From: Ilex aquifolium | Lineage: Eukaryota > Streptophyta > Magnoliopsida > Aquifoliales > Aquifoliaceae | Length of the DNA stretch: 64,000 bases | NCBI GenBank assembly: GCA_951799425.1 | Contig: OX637397.1 | Location: 3,959,001-4,023,000 of the forward strand | Reading direction: 5' to 3' | Program-made: the position numbers and the translations under genes | In this document: piece by piece, positions 44,701 to 53,000 of the stretch | Layout: the number at the start of each line of letters is the position of its first letter | Position numbering within the stretch: position 1 is the first letter of the stretch | Notes under the pieces: generated by a model | Databases searched by the model: none | Told to the model about the DNA's origin: nothing | What the model saw: the letters and a program-made list of their open reading frames with translations, nothing else

Positions 44701-47660
44701 CTTGGAGATCGTATCGTCAACCTCTCTTGATCCCTGGCCTCCCTAACTCCCCCGAGGGCTGGATTCAGCGCTTCTTTTTTGTCTCTGGGGACTCGTGGGA
44801 GTGTTTGGTGAGAGAGAACCATCGTGTCCGGATTCCCCGCACTTGAAGGAGTTTTCGAGGTCGAGGTACGTATGTGACAATTTTCCCTGTTTCCATTTGA
44901 ACTACCTTTCTTTAGGCTGAACTGACCCTGTCTGAGCCGTAGGTCGCCCTAGCCTTATTCCCCGCGAGGAGCTGGAGATTAGCCTTGTGGAGAAGGCCGT
45001 GCCGATCTTTTTTTTCGACCTCCTTACCCCTGAGAACCTGGTCGAATTTAACATAAGGGGAAGTTCGAGCAGGGTTTTATATGCGCCCTCCTCCTTTCCT
45101 GAGACTGACACTTTTGAGTCTGAGTCTGATCAGGCCACCTCTTGCTCCGAGCTTGACGATGCCCTTCCCAGCAGAAAGAGGCCAAGGAACGGCTCAGAAT
45201 CCCAGCCGCTTCCTTCTCAAGATGCTGTAGTGGAGGCCCTTTTGAGGAGGATTACTGAAGTCGAGGCTGAAAGGAATGCATTGAGGGAGGAGAATTCTCG
45301 TCTTCAAGCTGTCATCATCCAGTTGGAGAAGGGTGACCATAAGCTAAAAGGGGTTGCTGTTTGAGCGAGACCTTGGAGGAGGGGGAGGCTTGTGATGTGC
45401 TGGTGGATGTTTCCTCTATGTACTTGAGTGACTTTTCTTTGTTTTGGCGTATGTGCCCTTTGGAATTTGGACTTTTTATCCCTACTGCAACGAAACTCTT
45501 GGTCTTTTGTTGAGTTATTTTCTTTTGCCGAGAATGTAATTATCCTTTGCACATGGAATCCTGATTGTGTTGAGCTCTTAGGCTGAAAAGCCTTGCTGGA
45601 TCTGAGCTTACGAGCTCTTGAGCTTACGAGCTCTTAGATTGAAAAGCCTTGCTGGTTCTGAGCTCTTGAGCTTACGAGCTCTTAGGCTGAAAAGCCTTGC
45701 TGGTTCTGAGTTTACGAGCTCTTGAGCTTGTGCTTACGAGATCATCGCAAACAAGACCGTACATCGTTTTTGCATAGTATCATCTGAGAGTAGTTGTTTC
45801 CAAACTGCTAGTTTATGGGGCCAAGTCTGAGGTCTGCGTGGCCCCCTAGACTTGGGCTCATTGAATGTTTATGAGCTTGAAGAGCTTATTTTACATTTAT
45901 GAGCTAAAAAACTCATTGTTTGTGTATGAGCTTAAGAGCACATCTTACGCTTATGAGCTGAAGAGCTCGTTGTGTGTCCATGAGCTTAAGAGGTCATCGT
46001 TTGTTTATGAGATGAAGATGTTATCATTTGTTTATGAGTTGAAGAGCTGAATAGCTCATCGTTTGTTTATGGTCTGAAAAACTCATCTTATTTTAATGAG
46101 CTTAAGAGCTCATCGCGTTTTCTAAAGGAATGAATTGAATCTTTCATTCATTGATGGAAAATTTTTACAAAGAATTTCAGCAGGAATCGAAACAATCTTT
46201 CTCACAGACGGTGTCAAACTGATGGTTTAACTTATGCGGTCGTGTAGCAGAGCTCGGGGCTAAAAATGGGGAAATGGATTGGAGATTCGTAAGGGACGTT
46301 AATAGAGTTCATTAGAATACCCAGTCAGAGCTACTAGGCTCTCGATGGTTAAACATTCGACACAAGGATAATAACCGAGAATGGAAATCAATAGACATGG
46401 GATTTATAGTGGTTGACCAGTTCGGAAGCTAGGCTAGTCCATTTTAATGGAGTCTCTTGCTCCTGAGAGAGTTTTATATTGCTTGGGGAAGACGATTACA
46501 ATGCTCTTAAGAGTCAATTCACAGATGTTCGATCTTTTACATTATTAGGGATCAGTCTTGAATGTGGTCTTGGCGTAATCCATGACTCCTCCAGGTGGTT
46601 ATGATCCATGTAAGAGAATATTTGGCTGTTGGGGGCTACATTCTCTAGGTGTGACGTGGCCTTTTGGAAGGTGTAAGTTGTTGTTGTCATCGTGTGCACG
46701 AGGGTTACGTTGGTGCTGACTCCTGAGCTGCGGTTCTCGACCTAGGAAGTCTGAGCTGAGGTCACGAGCTGGGCAGTTAGAGACTGGTAGCTCAGCTAAT
46801 TTGTCTGACCTGCATGTCTCGAGGGCATACTTTCGAGCTGTATCTGAACCGAGCTTAATCTTGAATAATTTTTGATATCATCAATTATCTTTTTGAATTC
46901 AGAGGCATATGCTTTATATTTTACCTCTCGCAATGTCTCCTCCAAGATATGATATGGCTTAGTCCATGTGCTGATTTCAGTATCATATGATGCCCAAACA
47001 CCCCATTGTATGTTTTGTTGGTTGAAATCTTGTGTATGTTAGAGTTGACCATCAGCCAGCTATCCTCAAATTTTACATGTACAAAATGGTGTTCCCACCT
47101 TAACCTTCACTTCAAGTAGAACGAACTTAGATTGTTACTAACATGGTGTAATACCAAGGCCTTTAACATTTTATCAATTCCATCTCATTGTAGGAGAAAT
47201 GTCTCATCATGGAGATGATGCTTTGGAAGTCTCAACTCACAAGGAACCTCTAGATCAAAGACTAGGCTCGATGCATATTTTATCCGGAAATTTTGACCAT
47301 CGAGTTGAATCGCTAAAATTGGAGGATGAGATCGATCAAATTTTGCAGGCGCTGAAAAAGTCACAGGAGTCCGAATACAAAATTGCAGAGGAAAGGCTTT
47401 TCGCTCAGAAAAATTACCTTCTAAATCTGTATCAACAGCTTGACAAAGAGAGGTCCGATCTTTTAAGATACCCATCATCAACTGACTCAGATACGTTACT
47501 CGACACTGTCCTTAAGAGGGTGGATCAGATAAAATGGGAGGTACAAAAACTCAGGGATATGCAAGAAGTGGCCAAGGGATTCGGAAAAACTTCCAAAGAT
47601 ACTCTAAAAGAACATTTTGGTATAGAAATGGAGCATTGCCAACAATTTTTGAGTACATGA
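29767..47660 (+). CDS. OBERON-type PHD-finger protein, split by a 15.7-kb intron
   Basis: Four coding exons join in frame (29767-30201, 30788-31372, 31470-31536, 47194-47660) into 517 residues. Residues of about 205-282 form a cysteine-rich PHD-type zinc finger: CDVCCSEPGFCRDCC, IRCEA, ICGHLAHIDC and YYCRRCD. The last exon encodes a long coiled coil (about residues 390-480; LEDEIDQILQALKKSQESEY and onward), as in the OBERON coiled-coil domain. OBERON proteins are nuclear chromatin factors needed for root and shoot meristem founding; they act in complexes with TITANIA homologues. At 517 residues this is shorter than OBE3/OBE4 and near OBE1, and I cannot name the subgroup. All splice sites are canonical. 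The third intron runs from 31537 to 47193 and holds LTR elements and a decoy copy of the last exon. Confidence 0.85.
31692..32419 (-). repeat. 3' LTR of element A
   Basis: The 728-bp LTR (TGATGGGTGTAATTTACGCA to GGTATCATCA) pairs with 36367-37030. It is longer mainly because of about 50 bp near 32318-32365 that the other LTR lacks. Differences between the two are many, so the insertion is not recent. It is called 3' because the purine tract adjoins it at 32420-32434. Confidence 0.75.
33181..35757 (+). pseudogene. Antisense gene A in the LTR element (gypsy-type transposon family), broken
   Basis: A four-exon gene (33181-34087, 34176-34358, 34448-34989, 35071-35757) stays in frame across three short GT-AG introns of 81-89 bp. 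Its first exon matches the plant 'putative gypsy type transposon' domain, with FEYGLWFLRHPF and FFFVSG, but is broken by in-frame TAG at 33772, 33814, 33997 and 34027 and TGA at 34033. Several of these stops replace the tryptophans kept in genes B and C (NGW, KGW, GDSWE). Exons 2-4 are open and end in a coiled coil (about 35080-35450), then AWAKGYFAFQKQAMKKYPDL and an acidic tail. A TATA-like CCTATTTAAG lies near 32672. The function is unknown. It is antisense to the LTRs. Confidence 0.75.
36348..37030 (-). repeat. 5' LTR and primer-binding site of element A
   Basis: The LTR spans 36367-37030 (664 bp). The adjoining primer-binding site lies at about 36348-36366 on the minus strand, reading TTTGACACCGTCTGTGGG. 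The identical arrangement recurs 9853 bp downstream at 46201-46883 as part of a segment duplication. An open frame of 61 residues inside this LTR on the minus strand is also present there; I treat it as chance. Confidence 0.7.
37341..37481 (+). pseudogene. Truncated decoy copy of the OBERON-like last exon
   Basis: This matches the first 140 bases of the true last exon (47194-47333) and keeps the same acceptor, CTCATTGTAG. It has one extra T (GTCTTTAACTC against GTCTCAACTC), which shifts the frame to a TGA at 37442-37444, and it is cut off by an LTR at 37482. If spliced to exon 3 it would give a protein without the coiled coil and with about 32 aberrant residues. Confidence 0.85.
37482..38232 (-). 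repeat. LTR of element B (3' LTR by orientation)
   Basis: The 751-bp LTR begins TGATGATGTCTCGG and ends CCTCATCA. It is related to the LTRs of element A, sharing for example an AGTGGTTCACC-like stretch and TAATGGAGGCTCTTGCTCC. On the minus strand it has a TATA box (ATATAAATAG, + strand about 37814-37823). The bases to its right, GTTGCCCCCCAGCCCC, are a minus-strand purine tract, so this is the 3' LTR of a minus-strand element. It interrupts the decoy exon. No matching second LTR of this type is found in the window. Confidence 0.7.
38400..38922 (+). promoter_or_regulatory. Putative promoter and leader of antisense gene B
   Basis: A G-box core CACGTG lies in TTTTACACGTGTCACC (about 38398-38413), and a TATA box TATAAAAG lies at 38487-38494, followed by a T- and C-rich leader. 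Gene C has the same order: CACGTG at 41601-41606 and CTATAAATAG at about 41677-41687. Both lie on the plus strand, opposite to LTR transcription, so each antisense gene seems to carry its own promoter. The in-frame leader upstream of 38923 is open, but the ATG at 38923 starts the part that resembles relatives. Confidence 0.5.
38923..41153 (+). CDS. Antisense gene B, gypsy-type transposon family, intact
   Basis: Three exons (38923-39742, 39814-40445, 40542-41153) join in frame into 687 residues with no stop. The start is acidic and serine rich, then a basic PRKRVRR (81-87, a possible nuclear signal). Residues of about 105-253 form the 'putative gypsy type transposon' domain, with FRAGLRFPVHPFIR, ARLSPNGWGFLIGF, SNKGWKPKFFFV and GDSWEL. 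After a low-complexity middle comes a coiled coil (about 500-600) with repeated KAKEADL, RAKDADL and AAKDSEL units, then FVKGFLNLQDQLEEAYPDLD and an acidic tail. The role is unknown; the family is known mainly as extra ORFs of plant Ty3/gypsy elements. It has lost the second intron that A and C have. It is the only one of the four copies that is fully open. Confidence 0.78.
41805..43758 (+). pseudogene. Antisense gene C, gypsy-type transposon family, broken
   Basis: Exons 41805-42375, 42447-42563 and 42639-43117 join in frame, with introns at the positions used in gene A. The domain is well kept: LLGLRFPLPGLIREVLHFFG, LLPSGWAVLLAF, SPEGWRRRYFFVSGDGWEF. Exon 3 has a TGA at 42842-42844. The third intron has a good donor (CTTGAG/GTACGT) but no clear acceptor; CAATCGGCGACACATG near 43180 sits where gene A has its exon 4 start. 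The last exon, read back from its coiled coil, has a TAG at 43342-43344 and ends at 43758 after FVNGFFNFADQAMERFPDLD. It is therefore probably a pseudogene. The promoter signals (CACGTG, TATA) at 41601-41687 are intact. Confidence 0.75.
44260..45364 (+). pseudogene. Antisense gene D, gypsy-type transposon family, broken and short
   Basis: ATGGCTCTTTCTTCTTCTCC at 44260 matches the start of gene C, but after 16 codons it meets TAG at 44308, and the homologous frame continues in another register (SAANVGEIGKRYDFPEDL onward). That part keeps FEMGLRFPIHQDF, RLSPQGWAALVSFF, SPEGWIQRFFFVSGDSWE, then stops at TGA near 44845. A second exon from about 44943, after GAGCCGTAG, gives PREELEISLVEK, FFFDLLTPENLVEFN, a basic SRKRPRN and a short coiled coil, ending at 45364. 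The long coiled coil and the YPDLD motif of A-C are absent. An alternative reading is a divergent functional paralogue with a different start, but the frame break makes that unlikely. Confidence 0.65.
45572..45745. repeat. Tandem repeat downstream of gene D
   Basis: About three units of roughly 55-60 bp contain GAGCTCTTAGGCTGAAAAGC, CTTGCTGG and TTCTGAGCTC. The unit is full of GAGCTC and resembles, in composition, the GAGCTTAAGAGCTCAT array at 36010-36260 and 45865-46115. Both arrays lie between an antisense gene and the LTR primer-binding side. Confidence 0.7.
45783..47333. repeat. Duplicated segment, copy 2 (1.55 kb)
   Basis: This is the counterpart of 35930-37481 at a constant offset of 9853 bp. 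It starts at CTGAGAGTAG after AGTATCAT and contains the gene A flank, the primer-binding site, a second copy of the element A 5' LTR (46220-46883), its ATTAT flank, the end of the host intron and the first 140 bases of the intact last exon. The host sequence continues unbroken after 47333. Confidence 0.85.
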
Positions 47661-48543
47661 TGTCTGTAGTCACCAGCTGTTTGTGTTGAAAATTTTGTGG
47701 AGGGAGGGTTACACCTCTAGATAGATCATTTGTGATATACTGATATTCAATCAACAGCCTGGACTGGTTTTCTCGGAGATCACATTTACCGGGGAATGTA
47801 ACGCTAAATTCGCTCGAGAGTAGAACTCATTCGCATGATTTAGAAAGTTTGGAATGGGTTCTGTACTGTTCCATGTCCTTTGATCAATGCATGCTGGTGT
47901 TGGTGACCCAATGATGTAAAGAGAAAATGTCGTAGAAACGATAAGTACATACCGGAGTTTAAGAGAGGTAAATGATAGATAATTTTATTATTATTTTTTT
48001 TAAAAAAATTAATTTTTGAATTCGAATCTATAATGTATTAAACAACAATCAGCACAACACAATAAAACATCTGTTTTGACTGCAGCATGCACTTTGTATG
48101 TACCTAACCCCTTTCCAAACCAAATACATTGATGATAAGCCAAAATTCAAATACACCATCAAGACAATATTATTCAAATTATCCTTTTCAGGGGTGTTTG
48201 AGTCAGTTTATGTAAATTTCGATTAATTCTCTTCTTAGTTCAATCAAAAATAGGTCATTTATGAGAGATAAATTCATTTGAATCAAGATATTTGAATTTA
48301 CATTTCATTTCTGTTTCCATTGTAACTCATTCAAACTATATCTACGTTGTAATTTCAATGATTTCCCAACCAAAATCCAAATAAAATATAAAAAGAATAT
48401 CTACAGGCAATGTTAATCCAACTTCAAAATACCAGAAAAGCATTAACAACTATTTTACGCAAAGCTTGAGATTTAAATTACGAAGACAACCACTGCATTT
48501 TACGCAAATTCAAAAGCAGGAATGATACAATTATCATATGATT
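47661..48543. other. Convergent 3' flanks of OBERON-like and HSP20-like genes
   Basis: Spacer between convergent genes. Around 48190-48290 a diverged fragment of the SINE-like repeat is seen (AATTCTCTTCTTAGTTCAATC, then ATGAGAGATAAATTC). No gene is recognised. Confidence 0.4.
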
Positions 48544-49059
48544 TTACTGTACAACAACAAGGCGACTAAATGCTGCCCAACCCTCGCTTCCACCTTCCTC
48601 TTCTCCGCCTTTCGGCACCGTCACAATCAGCTCACCATCCACAAACACAGCCTGCGCCAACTCCGGTCTCGTCGTCGCCGGCAGCCTAAACCGCCACGTG
48701 TCAACCTTCAGGTTATCCAACAACAAGTCGATGACGCCATCACCAGCACCACCACTCCTGACGACAATTTTGGTAATCCCAGGGTGAATCTCCACGGCAT
48801 GTGCCCTGACTTCATCACCGACCCCGACGGCGTCTTCGTCGTCCATCTCCGCAACGAATCGGAAGAATTCCGAGGTCTCCTCCACCGTAACGTCAGCGTC
48901 GGAGCGGAACGGGAGTTCCAGAACCATGTTGAACACGTGAGGGAGTCTTTTGAGCTTTTTCTGGGCGCTACCTTCCATTAGGGTTAGGGTTTGCGACGAT
49001 GAATCGAAGTCGTCTCGAACTGTGATGTTCCGCTTCATCGACACGGGATGAACCTTCAT
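48544..49059 (-). CDS. HSP20-like chaperone domain protein
   Basis: The product is 171 residues from the ATG at 49059 (MKVHPVSMKRNITVRDDF). The order is a short start, a KKLKRLPHVFNMVLELPFRS segment, an alpha-crystallin-like beta domain (about 75-165) with VRAHAVEIHPGITKIVV, VDTWRFRLPATTRPELAQAV and VDGELIVTVPK. The VDGELIVTVPK end resembles the GxLxVxVPK motif of small heat-shock proteins, but the rest is divergent, and no classical A-x-x-x-n-GvL is seen. The frame remains open to 49170 with a hydrophobic stretch (LIEILILLTPIIFGFFA), so a membrane-anchored start at 49170 or 49167 is possible. I prefer 49059 because MKVHP is where remembered homologues begin. Small heat-shock proteins hold unfolded clients; the role here is not known. 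Confidence 0.7.
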   Translation of the reverse strand: MKVHPVSMKRNITVRDDFDSSSQTLTLMEGSAQKKLKRLPHVFNMVLELPFRSDADVTVEETSEFFRFVAEMDDEDAVGVGDEVRAHAVEIHPGITKIVVRSGGAGDGVIDLLLDNLKVDTWRFRLPATTRPELAQAVFVDGELIVTVPKGGEEEGGSEGWAAFSRLVVVQ

Positions 49060-49170
49060 GGTTTCGATTTGTAGGGCTGTTGTTGCGAAGAATCCGAATA
49101 TAATCGGAGTCAGAAGAATCAAAATCTCGATAAGGTTTGGGCGGCAATATGGTACGCTTCGATTCATCAA

Positions 49171-50014
49171 CTAACGGTCAGAATTCAAGCCTTTTTATTC
49201 TTTTCTCCAGTATGTTACCTATACATACAATACATAAAATATTCTTTTATGATGGGATTGAGAGAGATTGGAATGGAGATCAAAGAAGACAATGAAATCT
49301 GCTAATTGGGAATTTAGGGTTTATATACAGGAGAAGATGAAATGGATAATTGCTATTTTTTTTTTTTTTTTTGATTTTATCCAAAATGATTGTATCAAAC
49401 TAATTGAATGATATATCAGTCAAATGAATGGATTCAAAATTTTCTTCTCCTTTGTCTGTCCTTGTCTATATATAGATTTTGCTTCATAAACAAGTCAATG
49501 AATGGATTGATATTTTGCCTATATCCCAAGTGTATTTTTTGTTTGTGTCCATCGATTGCATGGATTTTTAGTTTATCGTGTTGTCTATTATTAGTAAGTT
49601 TTCTCTCTCCTATCATCCGGTCGTCTCCACTGTCATTGAGCCCATGTATCATATAAACCTTCTAGAATTTGGGGTCCTGCTAATGAAATAATTAATAATA
49701 GTAATAATGCAACACACGAAATATATGTATATATATATATTTTGGTTTAAAGAACAAAAACTTATATGTATTTTGACTAATTCTTTCTTGGTGCAGTCAA
49801 AGATAAGTTATCTATGTCAAAATTAAGATATTCTTGAGAGATAATAAGTTACGGTGTCAAACGATAGGGAGGTAAGTTGTAGTTTACTGCTGTGCATCAA
49901 CATATACATATGCTTCCCCTATTTATGAAAATACCACATTCTGCATAACAGATAACAGGAGATTATTTCCAGTAGTTTGGATGCCGACTTCACCCTAAGC
50001 CATGGTCAGCCAAT
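49171..50014. other. Spacer upstream of the HSP20-like gene
   Basis: This contains the HSP20-like promoter (a TATATA stretch lies near 49320 on the plus strand), a T run at 49361-49372 and, at 49770-49850, a diverged SINE-like fragment with AGTCAAAGATAAGTTATC. The last part is the 3' UTR of the minus-strand gene ending at 50015. No gene is recognised. Confidence 0.35.
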
Positions 50015-53000
50015 TTAAAAGCTTAAAGTATCTTCTGAATTTGGAGAAACTTCCTGATGGCGCATTCGATGCTTGTGATGAGATCGTTTATGACGATGAC
50101 TATGTCTTTTGGAGGAGGTGCTGGAGGTAACAGGGTGACTAATCTCCTCAAATCCTGATGGGAGCCCAAGAACACAATCAAGTGGGTCTGCTATTGCATC
50201 AGCACCTGGGTTCCTCTATAATTATGAAAATAGGTCAGATAAAGAAAACTTAAAGAGGCACTCGGATATGAAAGAAAGGAAATCATCCATTTTTTAAGTT
50301 ATGCTTACAAAATGTGAATACTTTTTCATATAGTCCTTTTAAAATTAGTGTCTTTGTACATTGGAAGAGGCAGGGAAAAAAGAGAAGGGAACAGAGGAGG
50401 GGGGAAGCATTGTCATCATGAATTAGTTGCCAAACAATGATCACATACATGCAAACCCCACCATGTTTAAATTATCTTTTATTTCCTCTAAGCCACATAA
50501 TTTCCCCAGGTGACAAGCATGGCACAACAATGAGGAATTTTGTATCACTACATTAGAATGTTTATGAAACAACTTCAGTAGTATAAGAAGATTAGTCAGG
50601 GATTCTTACAGAAACTTGCTTCAGCTCCACATCCATTTTCTCTGTATCAGTCTTCTCTGTATCAATCTTGTCATCAGAAGAATCACTGACATGTGGCCTC
50701 TGAGAAGGAACACCATTGTCAGCAAAAAAGTTTCGGTGACGCCACCTTAATTTTGGCTGGTCTGAGGATGAATCATCATAAACCTTCTCCGAGTAGAAAT
50801 GTTTGGATAAAAGGTGTGTTGTCCACTTATCATCCACATTGTTTCTCACCATTCTACCATGTGGAAACTATATCATTACATACTTCAGAGCCCTCAAGAA
50901 AGGGAAAAATACTAAGATTTTGTAGCCCACAGAGAGATGGCAATGATGAAATAAAAGAGAGAACAGCTTGAAAAATATGTTTCTAGGTTAGTAAACAGTA
51001 ACCCTGTACCACTCAGTTCATTTCCAAGTGTTCAAGGAACTCTTTCTTTTTTTTCAGTTAATTCCTTTTTTTGGTCACAAATATATCTAAAGATGCGTGT
51101 TCACTTCTGCGTACATCTGACCCTCCCCAAATCCCGCAATGGCGGGAGCCTCGTGCACTGGGTAAAGATGAACCGTGATAATGCATAACCACAAGTATTG
51201 CCCTTTACATCGTTATACCCAAAATTACTAGTAGGCAACCATGGTAGGTACTTAGAATTTAAATTAGCCTGGGATATGGTGAGTGTATAGCCTAAAATGG
51301 GGGACATCATAAATTCTCATTTTCTTTTATTTACTGTCACAAAATCACCACAGGCATTATCAATGCTTTTTCCTCCCTTTTTAACCATCTGTTTTTGCTC
51401 ATCTATTACTTCCACTAAAGCAGGGCCTCTCCTTTACTCTCCTGGTCATCCCCACACAAAAATTGAAATAGCTTTCTTGTCAAATTAGACTTCTAACATA
51501 GCATGTTCTTGTACAGAATTGAATAAACAAACAAAACTATATATACAAAAAAAAAAGAATAGAAAAGAAATCACATTACCTAAAACCTAACATTCTCCAA
51601 CTTTTGTCAAAGTTCTTACTTATCTAGACTCTTTTTTGCATCCACAACCAATGTCCCACCCAGAAACCACTTCCTCTTCCTCTATATATACAGGAAGTCC
51701 CTCTTAGGCCTCCTTCGTCTCCTGTCATTCTAGTCTCAAAGAGAGACCCTAAAAAAATGGAAAATGGTTGACAATGGAAGCAGAAAAAGTTAAAATAAAA
51801 CAATGAAGAAGCTAACCAATTGATCTTGTTTTGTAAGGGGATCAGACCTTTCTGTTTCTTAGTGGAATCATGAGTTAAACTTCTGGACAAGTGTTATTTA
51901 AATTTATTTTGTATAGCAAACACCATGTACCCTGAGCCTTCCATATTATCCAATACCCCTAAAATGCATGAGTGTGATTAATCAAATCAGCTTTTTTATG
52001 ATCATCATTTGTTTTAGCCATAAATTATTCTTACCTGTCCTCTCGAAACTCAGTTTAATTAATTTCTTATTGAAAAAACAGAGATCAATTAAGTGAGACA
52101 CAAAAGGGTGCCTCAAGCATCATTTGTACTGTTTGATTTTTCACAAAATTGAATGGCAATGAAGGACTACAAGCTTTTGTGATTGGAAAGTTTTATTTGC
52201 TTGAGATCATTTGACCGGGTGAGTAGCATCAATAACATTCGTTGTATGTACGCCTCTCAGCAATCCACATGCATCTATAGCATGTTGAACCCGAGGGTAA
52301 CTTGGCTTGTGTCCGTACACCAAGGACAATCATCTTAGTTGGAGTCAAATTCTTCACCTTACAAACCAAAGCTGAACATATCCACAAAGGCACTCTATTT
52401 ACTGATGATCCATTTTCGAAAAATTCTCCCTTATGGGGGAAGGTTAATCCTTGCATCAACACGGAACATAAAGTGACCTGTTATGGAACAACAATCAAAC
52501 TAGGTCGATGAGTTCCTAAGGCATTGGATGAGCATCAGAGCCATTGAACCGAGGCAAGCACCTATCAAGGTGAGTGAGCTAAGATTGTTTTTAGGGCTCA
52601 TGAACTATTACCGATGATTCATCGTAAGTCACTCGAAGAGGGCTAAAAAATATCCTAAAGAAGGATGTACCAACCATCGTTGTTTTCCGGTGTGACTGAG
52701 CCTTATATGGACTTTAACTCAAAAAAACATCAATCACCTCAGGTAATATGCAGAGTATGAAAAAATTACCCAATAAAATGGTGGAGAACCTACATATTTG
52801 CCAACTCCATTTGTATCCGAGTTCCATCCTGAGCAAGAATATGTTCAATATTCGAATCTAGCGACCTACCAAATTTCCAAAATCCAAAAAGAGCAGCAGC
52901 TCCTGCAAAACAGGTGGAATAAATAGATAGACACAAAAAAAAAGCTTCTATATTTGCAAAATATTAGGATTGTCCACATATACTTGTAGAGAAACAGAGA

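Noticed and set aside
31692-47000. Possible gag-pol genes for the LTR elements
   Set aside because: I looked for reverse transcriptase, integrase and protease motifs in the long frames on both strands and found none; the long plus-strand frames all belong to the antisense gene family.
48538-48981. 147-residue plus-strand frame opposite the HSP20-like gene
   Set aside because: It is a shadow frame; the minus strand shows the alpha-crystallin-like motifs.
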